Below are positions 22,240-34,019 of a DNA stretch of 64,000 bases, piece after piece. The notes under the pieces are model-generated. The model did not search any database. It was not told where the DNA came from and saw only the letters and a list, made by a program, of their open reading frames with translations. How positions within the stretch are numbered: position 1 is the first letter of the stretch; every line of letters starts with the position of its first letter. The DNA comes from Theocolax elegans. Lineage: Eukaryota > Arthropoda > Insecta > Hymenoptera > Cerocephalidae. Location: assembly GCA_026168455.1 (NCBI GenBank), contig CM047426.1, positions 68,604,475 to 68,668,474 of the forward strand. The letters run 5' to 3'. The position numbers and the translations under genes were made by a program.

Positions 22240-22470
22240 ATTGTTCAGATAATTCTTATGTTTGAAATTTTCGTGCACAAACATCGTACCTTTTTTATGC
22301 ATAAAAATTAATGAAAATTTGACTCAAGAATCACCTCAAATAATGTAAAGGCATGGCGTTTCGATTTTTTTCGGAAAATAAAAAAAGCAAAAGAGAAATC
22401 TACTATTACCCTTCTCCTACCAGTAAAAGATTATTAGAGACATTAAACCCATGATAAATCGGTTCGACAA
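22240..22470 (+). repeat. Dispersed repeat, copy B
   Basis: Diverged partner of 20270-20530 (same orientation), sharing the AAACATCGTACCTTT and GAAATCTACTATTACC words in order. Confidence 0.6.
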
Positions 22471-22496
22471 ATACTGGTGTATTAAACAACTAATAT

Positions 22497-22644
22497 TTAA
22501 CCTTTAGACTGCCGGCATGGCTCATATATGAGCCACCTGTGACCTTGACAACTACTCTAGAGATATGAGGTGTTTTTATGTATAAATTTTGCACATCAAA
22601 AATATCAATTTATAAGGCAAAAACGCCGGCTGTCTAAAGGTTAA
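22497..22644. mobile_element. piggyBac-type MITE, copy 1
   Basis: A 140-bp element lies between TTAA duplications (22497-22500, 22641-22644) with inverted ends CCTTTAGACTGCCGGC and GCCGGCTGTCTAAAGG. TTAA targeting is the hallmark of piggyBac. The same element occurs, inverted, at 56795-56942. An internal palindrome GGCTCATATATGAGCC is conserved between the copies. Confidence 0.85.
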
Positions 22645-23489
22645 AATAATAGATAAAATGATTGCATATCAGCGATACTTAATTGAACGTGATTATCACC
22701 AAGTATTTTGTTTGCCTCCGTTTTGTTAAACGACAAAGCGTATTTTCGACCTACGGGGAACGTGCACCGCTCGAGCCACAAGAGCTAGAATTGGTACTTC
22801 TCGAGAGCCATGATTGGGCATTCACGCATGCGCATAGCTCGTACTCACAGCTATTCCTTGTAAAATCTTGAGGTAATCCTTTATGTCTTGGGGTAGCGCT
22901 GATATGCGTTTTTATCAACAGGTTAATTCGTTTTATACTGTACACCTAATTTGTGCACACAAACATAACCTCAATTTAGTCTTGTTTCCTAACATACAGC
23001 TGTCATACTCAGATACGGCTGTGATATTAAGATACAGCTGTATGTGTTCCTTTTGTCCTTGTCCTACATACCAGTAGCATATACTAAAATAAATGGTATT
23101 ATCTTCACAGTGGACTGGATGTTTGCATGCTGACTCCGGACATCCTGGGTCGAGGATAGCAATTTTCGCCGTGGCTATAGACTGCTGACATCTTCCAGCT
23201 CAGCTTCTCCGTGATTATCAGTCTATTGGAAGCCTCTGTGTTTGCTGCTTTATTGACCTCGCTCAACAGTTAGCTAGACAGTCCTGATGATAAGCTGGGA
23301 TATCGCTAGTTGTTCCAGCGTACATGTATTTCCAGTGGCATTGTGTGTTAGTGAGTCTTGGAAAGGGTTATTAGAATTGTGAGAGTAGGTAGGACTTAGA
23401 TCCAGTACGGGTAGATAGATATTCGCTTTAGCTTCAAATATCATTCAATCATGTTGACATGTGCGAAGCACATTGTCACAACATATATA
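22645..23489. other. Interval without a recognised gene
   Basis: ATACAGCTGT/ACAGCTGTAT words repeat near 22995-23042. The 23110-23460 part is GC-balanced and lacks an ORF; nothing is recognised. Confidence 0.35.
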
Positions 23490-26100
23490 CAGGGTGTCCT
23501 AAAAGTAACGATACACCCAATAAATATTCCAGGTAAAAGCTTTTTTAAAACAGGTGAAGATCGTTCCTTAAGTAACTTTTTACGACGAATCCAGTGGTGA
23601 ACTTGCATTTGACCTTCAACTTGTCATTCAAGGTCCTTTCAAGGTCAACTTTGTTTTTTTAAATGGGAACCCCTATTTTTGACAATAGCAATCGAAAGAG
23701 CGAGCGACCTTGAATTTTCTGCTGAAGGTTATTAAGTTTTAGGTATGGATCGGCTCCGATCTGTATTTGTTTGACTTAGGGGTATTAAACAGGTCAAGGG
23801 AATTCTTGTAATAATGGTATCCAATGGTGACCTTGGATTTGACCTAGCGTTAGACCTTGAAGGTCATTCGAAGGTTAACGTTTTTTTTTAATGAAAACGG
23901 CTATTTTTCACAACAACAATCAAAAGAGCGGGAAATTTCACTCGAACCTGCTATGGATTAACTCCAATCTGTAAGTTTGAACCTTCAAGGTCATTGCGAG
24001 GTCATTTTTTTTACATTTAGCGTTACCCAGGAACTACGACGTGGACGTAGTAAAATCTGTTCCCTTAGGGGTGCTTGATTAGCGTGAGTCCCCTTGCCTC
24101 TCACGTTTGGGCTGCTTTATTTACAAGAATTGATCAGGTTCTTACTTGTAATTATTAACATATCGCATAAATCTCTATGTTATGAACTCGCATCTCACTA
24201 ATCTTAAACTTTCAACCCTCGAAAAAAGAACTAATACTTTATCAACTAATGATCAATAACTTTATAAACTAATACTTAAACAAGTTTTAAATTTCTAAAG
24301 TTTTAAAGTTTTTTTAAAATAAGATTGATTTTTGAGTAAGGTTTGATCCGTCAACTTAAAATGCAATGCCTCACTGTAAGAGAAAGAATATCACTTCTCA
24401 TGATGAGAGGCTGAGGTCAAATGGAAAGATCGTACAGGGCAGTAATGAATGTTTTTAATGAAACATTTATGGTTGGTAGAACTCCAATCGCACTCGCAAC
24501 CGTTCAAAATACAATTACAAAGTTTAATAATGTTGGCAGTGTTAGAGATCTACCTAAGTCTGGCAGATCAAGGTCAGCAACGGGTGAAGGGCAGTCACTG
24601 AATGTTTTATTATCATTTATTGAAAATCCGCAGAATTGCTCAAGAGCATAACACAAGCAAATCAGCTGTAAGCAAAATATTAAATGAATCCAATTTTCAT
24701 CCATTTAAAGTGAACTTGATTTACAAATTAAACGAAGACGATTTTGATCGTCGCGTTCAGTTTTGTGAAAACATGATGGCACTCATAGTTGAAGATCCTA
24801 ACCTTCCATCAAACATAGCTTTTACAGATGAAGCAACTTTTCAACTAGACGGGACTTTGAACAGATATAATTGCAGATATTGGGCAGATGAAAATCCTCG
24901 CTGGATGCGTGGAGACAAATCGCAGTACCCGCAAGAATTGAATGATTGGGCAGGAATATTTAATAACCGTATTCTAGGATCATTTTTTATTGATGGAAAC
25001 TTAACTGCTGAAAACTATGAAAATATGCTTCGAGCTCAAATAGTTCCTGCTATTAGAGAAATAATAGGAGGGAACTTCGAAAATACATGGCTTCAACCGG
25101 ACGGTGCAGCACCTCACTATGCACGAGACGTTCGCGCTTACTTAGATGAGATATTTGCTAATCGTTGGATAGGAAGAAGGGGCGCAATTGAATGGCCAGC
25201 TACGTCACCAGATTTGACGCCGTTAGACTATTTTTATTGGGGTTATCTAAAGGATCGGGTGTACAAAACGAAACCCCGAAACTTGGAAGAATTACGGCAA
25301 AGGATCATAGACGAATCTGCTCTCATTCCTATTGAAACGATCCAAAATAGTGTTAATGATTTTTACCATCGATTAGCTTACTATCAAGAAATGAATGGAG
25401 AGCAGTTTGAGCACTTAAAGTAAGATGAGATTATTACTGCTAATAATTTAGTGTGAGAGTCAAGGGGACTCACGTTAATCAAGCACCCCAAACGTGAGAG
25501 GCAAGGGGACTCACGCTAATCAAGCACCCTAAAGGGAACAGATTTTACTACGTCCACGTCGTTGTTCCAGGATAACGCTAAATGTAAAAAAATGACCTCG
25601 CAATGACCTTGAAGGTTCAAACTTACAGATTGGAGTTAATCCATAGCAGGTTCGAGTGAAATTTCCCGCTCTTTTGATTGTTGTTGTGGAAAATAGCCGA
25701 TTTCATTAAAAAAAACGTTAATCTTCGAATGACCTTCAAGGTCTAACGCTAGGTCAAATCTAAGCTCACCATTGGATACCATTATTACAAGAATTCCCTT
25801 GACCTTTTTACTACTCCTAAGTCAAACAAGTACAGATCGGAGTCGATCCATTCCTAAAACTTAATAACCTTCAGCAGAAGGTTCAAGGTCACCTTGACCT
25901 ATGACCTGAGTACATGTTTAGACGTAAAATTTCTCGCTCTTTCGATTGCTGTTGTCAAAAATAGGGGTTCCCATTTAAAAATACAAAGTTGTCCTTGATA
26001 TGACCTTGAATGACAAGTTGAAGGTCAAATGCAAGTTCACCACTGGATTCGTCGTAAAAAGTTACTTAAGTAATGACCTTCACCCTAGAAACAATTTTTT
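23490..26100 (+). mobile_element. IS630/Tc1-mariner superfamily element with very long inverted repeats
   Basis: Arms of about 600 bp flank a transposase gene: the left arm (about 23,550-24,165) is repeated inverted at about 25,446-26,090. Matching landmarks include the CCTTCAAGGTC words, ACTACGTCCACGTCG and CAAGGGGACTCACG. The right arm also holds a short tandem copy of the GGCAAGGGGACTCACG block. The outermost left sequence (CAGGGTGTCC) has no clear partner on the right, so the right terminus may be trimmed. Confidence 0.85.
24361..25423 (+). pseudogene. Mariner-superfamily transposase, frameshifted
   Basis: An N-terminal helix-turn-helix region (24361-24651) begins MQCLTVRERISLLMMRG. It is interrupted by an in-frame TGA where the family usually has tryptophan (24412-24414). 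The catalytic part is in another frame (24602-25423, 273 aa), so one frameshift separates them. Catalytic aspartates are visible at residue 76 (FTDEATF), 167 (QPDGAAPH) and 204 (SPDLTP), with 36 residues between the last two, and WADENPRW is present. This is the DUF4817-associated type abundant in arthropods. Inactive as read. Confidence 0.85.
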
Positions 26101-26591
26101 CAACAGCTAGTTTTGAAGCTATTTATCTCAAAATTTTCGACCATGCAACAATTGATTTTTTCATGTGTAAATTTGAGAAATACCTTACATTAATAGATAG
26201 CTTGTCAAAGGTTTGGAGGATTTTATAGGCCTGCAATTTGGTAAAAAGTTATTTAAAGTAAAAAAAATGTCAAAAAGTCAAAAAAATGACATTTGTCCTA
26301 TAATTGAAATTTGAATATACTAAATCTTTCTTCAACTTCTTGTCCACTTGTAGACTTTGTTATTTACTATTTATTAATGTTATATATTGAAGAAGTTGTC
26401 AAAACTTTAACTAGGTTCTTTAACTTTGATATTTATCAATATGTATAATTTTAGAGATGTAATGGATTTAAATTGAGATATCTCATTAGAAATCCGGTGA
26501 AAAGTTAATTGGTGATACGAGTTTTTTCTTTTACTTACTTTTTTTAGTGAATTGCTAATAGCTTAGCATAATGTTTTTTCATTTGTAATTT
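26101..26591. other. AT-rich interval
   Basis: No gene recognised. Confidence 0.4.
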
Positions 26592-27716
26592 TCACAGTCC
26601 TTTTACACCTCTAACATGTTCTACATTTTCTTTCAAAGCTGCTCGAGCTTGCAGAAAAATGCGCTCTTTTGTTCGTAGAATAGAGTTAGGATCACTTGAG
26701 AAGGGAAAAACTCTATTATGACCTGTACCTGTTAAACATGTTTCACCTCGGTGTTCACAAAATGTACAGCCAAACTCACAATTGAACAACATTAAATTTT
26801 GAATTGCTACTCTTGCAGGAGCATCTAAAGTTGCAACAGGAGCAATAACTCTAGAATGCCTAATATTATTCAATTCGTCTTTCCATTCGATTCCATCTGA
26901 ATTAAGACTTTTTAATTTTTCTACAAAAGGTAACAGAAATGTCTTCATGTTCGGTTTCTTTACTCTACTATAATATATTGCACTTATAAATATATAATCT
27001 CGTCAATTTTGAGGTGATATATTTAAGACTTCAGTTTGAACTAACCAAATTTGTCCATTGGAACTGTTAACAATAGGAAATCCGTCTGAATTCCATAATA
27101 GGCAAATATAGTATGTGTTTGTTAAAGCAATATTCTTAAGTTCTTGATACTTTACTGATGAAATAACGTCATTAACAAAGTTTTCATTAATTTCAGTAGT
27201 ATTTTGATGTTCAACAATTAAGTTATTGAGATGTCTATGCTCTAAAGCATCTTTTAAAGCAGATTTTAGATTACACTCCACAAATAATCCATTAATATTT
27301 AAAGTTTTGCAAATGGGACATTTATTTGCTTTGAAATTATTCCATAACGTAAAAGTGAGTCAATAGATTTGAAAGAAAAATAATTTGATTTGGGCATTTC
27401 ATTACTGCCTGGAAGAAATTTATTTAACATGCCCAAAAGATGATCAATAGCTTTTTTTTTTAAGTCCATTAAGAACGTAAAAATTTAAAGCTTCATAAAT
27501 AGCTTCACCTACGGTTATATTTGTGTAATTATGTAATTTTTTCGAAAATTGATCGTTATCTTGACATTCATCTTCATATTCTTCATAGCTCTCATCAGAT
27601 TCAATATTATTAGAATTGCTTTCATTACTGTATAAGCTATCGTATGAAGGTGCGCGCGACAATGAAAATAGATCAGAATAAGAGTCCGACAAGATTTCAT
27701 CACGATTGTCCTCCAA
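26592..27716 (-). pseudogene. TNP2-like (CMC/EnSpm-type) transposase remnant
   Basis: Three minus-strand fragments follow in order. The first (27716-27444) is an acidic Ser/Glu/Asp-rich N-terminus. The second (27281-27003) contains the LLWNSDGFPIVNSS motif typical of the start of the catalytic domain. The third (26948-26592) reads MKTFLLPFVEKL, then VATLDAPARVAIQN and FGCTFCEHRG. The motif order matches insect transposase-domain proteins of the Transposase_21/TNP2 group. Frames are interrupted between fragments, and the C-terminal half of the family is missing. Confidence 0.6.
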
Positions 27717-28484
27717 TTCTTAATATATTTTGCGTGTAATAAGTACTGATTAAATTTGAAGTTTTAAAGAAAAATTTGTTTTCTACAATTTTAAATATTA
27801 ATTTATTATTTTAATGACTTTAAATTGCCAAAAATTAAATAAAATTATGTTGAGTTACTTGTCATACACAGGAAATATAAATTGACTTTAATACCTCAAA
27901 TTCCATGGAGTCTATGTTGCCATCCCTATTTTCAGAATGTCTTTCAATTTGTAAATTCACATCCGGTATAAATTTTTGTAATTTTTGCCACCGTAGTATT
28001 GTAGTTCGCGGAATCTCTCCTAATTACCATAAATACATATGTACTTTTTAACATATCGAACCACTACAGCTTGAAATAAATAATTTATTTAAATTACCTG
28101 ATTAAGGTTTCTTCTATAATTATGGTATCTTAACATATTCCTTTAAATAACCTTTTTTGTAAGAGAACTTTTTAAAACATTTATTACTTTTTATTGTAAC
28201 GGATTAATATAATATTTGATTATATTATATTGCTCGTTACATTCTCTCTCTCTGTCTAGCCTGTGTATTAATCTTTACAGTTGTTACAGGTCGACGTTCG
28301 ATGATTTTCGGCGATTTTCGCGGACCTCTGTAAAGATAAAAGATCCAATAACTTTTAATATCTTTTATCAGTTGTATAATCATACACTGAAAAAAAATTT
28401 AGTATGTTCAAATAAATTTTGTTTAAAACAAATAAATGATTTATCTCGTATATATTTATCAAATTTTTTACTTGTATTAAGTAA
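27717..28484. other. Interval with a possible upstream exon of the TNP2-like gene
   Basis: On the minus strand, about 28020-27894 reads as an open stretch (containing RWQKLQKFIPDVNLQIERH) ending in GAG|GTATTA, which could be a splice donor to 27720. The phases do not obviously match. The remainder is AT-rich, with no gene seen. Confidence 0.3.
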
Positions 28485-29375
28485 ATGGGCTATTTCACAT
28501 CAAGTGGTACGATGAAAATTTTAAATCGCTCCAAAATTTGAAAACAGGCTAGAAATATCTTCCAGAAGCCAGAAAAAAATTTTTAGGTGTTAAAAATAAT
28601 TTGCCTAAGAGTTATTCCAAAATTTATTGATTTTTATGAAAAAACATTAAAAACAACTTTTGTTCAAAATAATCTTTAGAACTTATCTACCTGAGATACA
28701 ATTCTTAATTTTAAAATCTCGAAGAAATAGAACGCCCGGAAAGATTGAATATCAAAAAAAGGCGACCACGCCACAATCGATTTTGATCTAACACCGCTCA
28801 AAAGATCACATTTTTTGAGAGCTTTCGAATGGCGGTGGTTAGATTATTGGCCAAGACCGCTGGTGTAAGTTATGCCCTAAAATACATGAAAATTAGTGAT
28901 TTTATGAGGTTTATGGGGTGTATAACTTACACCAACGGTCTTGGCCAATAATCTAACCACCGCCATTCGAAAGCTCTCAAAAAATGTGATCTTTTGAGCG
29001 GTGTTAGATCAAAATCGATTGTGGCGTGGTCGTCTTTTTTTGATATTCAATATTTCCGGGTGTTCTATCTCTTCGAGATTTTAAAACTAAGAATTGTAAC
29101 CAAGGTAGATAAGTTCTAAAGATTATTTTGAACAAAAGTTGTTTCTAGTATTTTTTCAAAAAAATCAATAGATTTTGAGATAAATTGCTTTGAAAATAGA
29201 AATTTTTCTAAAAAATTGAAAAATTTCCATTTTTTATGGTGGAATAACACTCAGGCAAATTATTTTTAACACCTAAAAATTTTTTTCTATCTTCTGAAAG
29301 ATATTTCCAGCCTGTTTTCAAATTTTGGAGCGATTTAAAATTTTCATCGAACCACTTGACGTGAAATAGCCCATA
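28485..29375. mobile_element. Long-palindrome element, second copy of the family
   Basis: The ends ATGGGCTATTTCACAT and its near-complement GTGAAATAGCCCAT enclose two inverted arms of about 430 bp. The centre lies near 28,900, flanked by GTGTAAGTTATGCCC-like words in inverse. Internal words (GGTACGATGAAAATTTTAAA; AAAAAAATTTTTAGGT) are diverged versions of those at 6557-7555. There is no ORF. Confidence 0.8.
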
Positions 29376-31099
29376 TATATTTATTTACTTTCAATAAAAA
29401 TATACTGGAATCAAATAAACAAAAAATAACCTGTAGTCAATATATTATTGCTTGAAACAGTGAAAATAAAAATGTATTCAAATAATCAATTATTCGATTT
29501 AACAAAATAAATATTAAAAACCAACAAATTTTTATAACCAATAAATAATTTTTTACAAGAAAAATACTCCGTAGAAATATTAGCTTCATTGTTACTAATA
29601 AATATATGTTAAAAACAAACAAAGTTTTATTTAAAGTTGCAAAATATATCTTAACAACCAATAAATAATTTTTTTATGAAATCATCAATGACTTGTTCGA
29701 AATAATTGATTTACGGTTAATAATGAATATATATGTTAGAAACCGACAAATATATTTATTCAAAAAAATATATCGTAATAACCAATTAATGTTTTTTTCA
29801 AATAAAGTCATCGATGCGATTTGGTAAAAATAATTGATTAATTGTTATACTAATTAAACAAATTTTATAAACCAACAAATTTTCATTCAATGTAACGAAT
29901 TATTAATTCATGGGTAATACATTTTTTCCAATGAAGTTTTAAATTAACAAATTATTAGTTAAATCATAAAATATTTATTTCTTGCAAATTAATATTTTTT
30001 AAAAATAATGTATTTATTTTCTAAAAAAATGTTATTTGTAGGTATAATTAAATAAATGTTAAAATTACTAATTTATTATTTGAAATAAATAAATATGTGT
30101 TTATCAAAAATAAATAATTTGTTAATTTCAAAATTAATTTTATAAGTAAAAGATTATTCAGACGTTATTCGTTCAGTAATTGAATCATTATAGTATCGGA
30201 TGTAGCGGAATCTACCTGTGGAAATGGAACTTATTTATTTAACTGGCAACAATTCCTCAGTCGCTAACGCTCCCTTGGTCGAAATTATACTAATTTTATG
30301 TTTATTTTTTATATTTTTTTTAACTTTATAATTTTAAAATTTAACTGAAAAACAATGTATAATATAATATAATACATTTGATATTATATTAAAAATAATG
30401 AAAGAAAAATAATATTTTAATTGTTTTATCCACCTTCCTCACGAACTGTACATCTTTGAAAAAGGGGATGATGAAAAATGTTTGTAAAAAACATTTATTT
30501 AAATGTAATACAAAAAATAAAATGTATTGTCAAATAAAATATATATTACATTAAATTATATATATTATATTATATAAGTTATCAAAATTTATTAGAGTAA
30601 TACATTACTGTGACCACTTTTTTTACCGAACCCCCCCCCCCTCCAGCTTCTTCCCTTCAATCAATTAAGACTGGTTGTCATATTCAGCGTTAACTTTACC
30701 CCCCTCCGTCTTTCATCTTTAAAATGGGAGATAAAAAAGAATGGTTGTCATATTTTTATTCAACGTTGTGACGGTACTTTTCATCGGCCTGAATAATTAT
30801 ATAAATTAACGAACCGACGGAGGTTCCGTCGTAGCGACGTTCGAAATGGCTATATAGCCGATTTATATTTATTTGGGCGCTTGGCGATATTAACGATAAA
30901 TATTATATTAATTAACAAAATAATAACTCCCCGCGTAAAAATAGCCACATTTGTCAGTACTTTATCTAAACTTTTCCTTTGGCTAAACTTTTGCCAAACT
31001 TGGCCAATGACACTGACAAGGAGAGGTCACAACCTCTGGAAAACGGATCCTTACCAAACTCTAGGATATAATTTCTACTATAAAATCATGCAGAAAGCC
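29376..31099. other. AT-rich interval with degenerate AACCAATAAATAA repeats
   Basis: Between 29,500 and 29,800 the word AACCAATAAATAATTTTT recurs imperfectly. A C-run sits near 30,632. The 103-codon ORF at 30881-31192 overlaps the next palindrome and is probably incidental. No gene recognised. Confidence 0.35.
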
Positions 31100-31608
31100 G
31101 GTGTTTTAGTGTCCAATGCCCATTTTTACGATAGATATAAGCAAATAATGAAAAATCTCGCAAAAAAAACCGTTGAGTTTGAATGCTTATAACTCAGAAA
31201 CAATTAAAGATGTACGTATAAACTAAATTTTAAAAGAAAGCTTAGATCGAGTAGATACGTTTTAAAAAAAGGAAGCTCAAATATTTTAATATGGTCAAAT
31301 GTTATGGGAGAATTAAGAATTAGACGAAATTTTGGGCTAAAAAAATCATTAAATTGTAACTTTAAATTTTCGATAAAATTTTGGCTAATTCTTATTTCTC
31401 CCATAACTATTGACCATATTAAAATATTTGAGTTTCCTTTTTTTAAAACGTATCTACTCGATCTAAGCTTTCTTTTAAAATTTAGTTTATACGTACATCT
31501 TTAATTGTTTCTGAGTTATAAGCATTCAAACTCAACGGTTTTTTTTGCGAGATTTTTCATTATTTGCTTATATTTATCGTAAAAATGGGCATTGGACACT
31601 AAAACACC
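31100..31608. mobile_element. Palindromic element of 509 bp
   Basis: GGTGTTTTAGTGTCCAATGC opens the left arm and its complement closes the right arm. Arms of about 240 bp are nearly identical, so both strands show the same 66-codon ORF as a mirror image. The ends differ from the ATGGG-type palindromes, indicating a separate family. Confidence 0.8.
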
Positions 31609-32582
31609 TTTATTATATATTCTTGTTTGTTATTCTTTTATATATTTAGTTATAGTAATAATAAATACTTTATTATAACATATTCGACTCTGCGCTTATT
31701 TTTACCATTCCTACCACCTAGTCCCAACAGTATAGATAATGTTTAGCCAAACTTTGTCAAAGCTTCGTGCAAGGTTTTCAAATGTTTGTTGACAATATAC
31801 AGGAACATATACAAAATTTTGCAAAGCTTGTATTAAGTTCAGCATAACTTTGAAAAAATTGCGCTCAAAGTTGTCGAACGTGCTACGGTAAAACTATGCG
31901 AATGTGTGCAATATTTAGCAATAGTCCAAACGAAGCTCAAAAGTTTTCGGAACTTTCGCAAAAAATATACGTAGTCGAACAAATGGTTGCACAAAAGTTT
32001 ATTAACTATATTGAAAATGTTTACAATCGGTCAAACGTATATATATTGTGGGTTTCATAATGAGGTAAATATTCAATGCGTTAGTATTTTTATTTTGAAA
32101 CTGCTTGCATCACTAATAGGTTTTTTATTTTCTTCGTAAGATCGCTTGAACAATTGCTTTTTTTTATCTGTTCTTTCGTCCTTTTCTTTATTAATATATT
32201 TTTTTAAGTTTTTTTCTTCTTTTTGATTCGGCACTTCAGTTTCATTTAGTAGTTTTTTAAATTCTTCGTTTAATATTTAATCGTTTTTTTAATAGATTTT
32301 GCGTCATTTTTTAATTAATTGTTCAAAATTTTATCATTATTTTTTATGTCTATTATCTTTGAAACTTTTATTTTAGGATTTCGAAGCGTTGTACAGTATG
32401 TTGTTAATACTTGTCTGTATTCTTGATAGCTCACCGTATACTTTTGTTTGCAATATTAGCATTAACGAATTCTAAAAAAGATATGAATACTATTAAATTT
32501 GTACACTATATGCGAATTTCTTCATTTTACATACTCACTAATACTTACTTTCTACAGAATTTAATCATTCAGAGATTGCTGT
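31609..32582. other. AT-rich interval, may hold the 3' end of the BEN-like gene
   Basis: Minus-strand sequence from about 32,480 to 32,310 is open and contains SYQEYRQVLTTYC and NPKIKVSKII. A donor-like GTAAGTATT (about 32,555) and an acceptor (about 32,475) precede it, so it could be a last exon. The rest shows nothing. Confidence 0.3.
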
Positions 32583-33719
32583 TCACCCGTTTCTCCCAGT
32601 CGGAGAACTTCGTTTCAACATTTCTTCTTCCAAAATTAACTTCATTAGTTTACGTATCATTTCTCTAGGATTCTTTTGATACATGTTTCGCATGTTGTCG
32701 ACTTTATACGCGTTTACTATGATACTCGATTCTTCTACAAGTTCCATCTACAAAAAATCACAATTTGATTTAAAAAATTTGTATGGCGTATATAAACAAA
32801 TTTCATATATTAAGAAAATGAGAGTGTCAAAACAAACAAAAGCGTATGCAAATAAAAAACAAAATTGAAACGATACGTTGTTATATATGTGTAGATATAT
32901 ATACATATGTGCGTGTATAAAATTACTCACTGCAGTATCCATTCTATCTCGCGAAGAATCTAAAGTAACTCTAGGACTTGTAACAGTTCCCATCGATTCT
33001 GTCAGTACCAGGATTTCTCTTAATTTTTGTAATTGCTCAGGTGTAACTTAAATAAAAAACAAAAATATGGCGTTTATTTTACACATAAACGGATTATATA
33101 ATAACATTTTCTATACTTTCCGGGAATCGGGAACAAATGCAAGATCGATGCCTTTTAGTAGTTGAACGCGCCGCTTCAGCCTTCGATTTATCCATCGCTT
33201 CAGACCTCGCTTCAGCGTCCGCTTCGTTCTTTCTTTCATGCTTATCGTTGATTGTACTTTGTGAGATGGCTTGTGGTCGTCCTCATAATGGTCTTCATCG
33301 TTTTCATTATTGCTGAAAAAAATTTTTTTAGTGTTAAGTAAACAAAACTTTGATACTATTTAACATACCTGATTTTTTTAACACTTTTTTCGTCAGTTTC
33401 TGATTGATTTTCATCAAAAATCGATTTGGATTTCATCAATTTTTCATTTTGATCTCTTTGAATTTTTTTTCTTTAAATCCTCAGTAGCTTTATTTGTTTT
33501 TCGCTACTCCTTTTTCTGTATTAAAAGCTCTTTGGATATAGAAAGTGATAAGCGATGTTAAAGTGTTTTTAAGAGCAACTTACGAATTTTCATTAGGAGT
33601 TTTGCTAGAAACCATTCACTTCCCCATTTCGCAAAGACCTTTCCATTTTTCTCTTTAATATGGTCATTACTGACAACGTCTGTTTCGTTGGTTTTCAACC
33701 ATAAAATTAAAAAAACCAT
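32583..33719 (-). pseudogene. Spliced BEN-domain-like gene remnant
   Basis: Exon-like blocks follow in order on the minus strand. Exon 1 is 33719-33584 (ATG start; MVFLILWLKTNETDVV, donor GTAAGT). A Lys/Asp-rich exon near 33,540-33,370 has a frame slip in an A-run. Exon 3 is 33312-33117, exon 4 is 33046-32931 (TPEQLQKLREILVLTESMG) and exon 5 is 32747-32583. The exon 4/5 junction is in phase and continues into a stretch resembling a BEN domain (NPREMIRKLMKLIL, then SPTGR), cut by a TGA. The N-terminus resembles the short conserved start of insect BEN proteins. The BEN assignment rests on motif resemblance only. Confidence 0.45.
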
Positions 33720-33780
33720 TTTTGCAAATTATATAAAATTATTCGTTGTCATTCGTTGTAATAACTCAGAAGTAGTTAAA

Positions 33781-33870
33781 GGGTGGTATAGCGAGACGTA
33801 AACAAACCCCCACCACATCTCCCTACGCGGCCTGCCGAAAGGCCGGTATGGCGCGGCGCGTCTATTTTTA

Positions 33871-33903
<33 letters not shown>

Positions 33904-34012
33904 GCACATATGCGTGTGCTCTCTCTCTCTCTCTCTCTCACGAACATATGCGTGTGCTCTCTCTCTCTCACACGCACATATGAGTGTGCTCTCTCTCTCT
34001 CACTATCTCTTT
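33781..34012. repeat. CT-rich tandem array, left part
   Basis: GGTATAGCG/GGTATGGCG words are followed by long (CT)n runs separated by CACGCACATATGCGTGTG units. The sequence is homologous to 36895-37345, on the other side of the non-LTR element. Confidence 0.75.
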
Positions 34013-34019
34013 CTCGGAT

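Noticed and set aside
31304..31504. Mirror ORFs of 66 codons
   Set aside because: By-products of a palindrome in AT-rich sequence, not independent genes.
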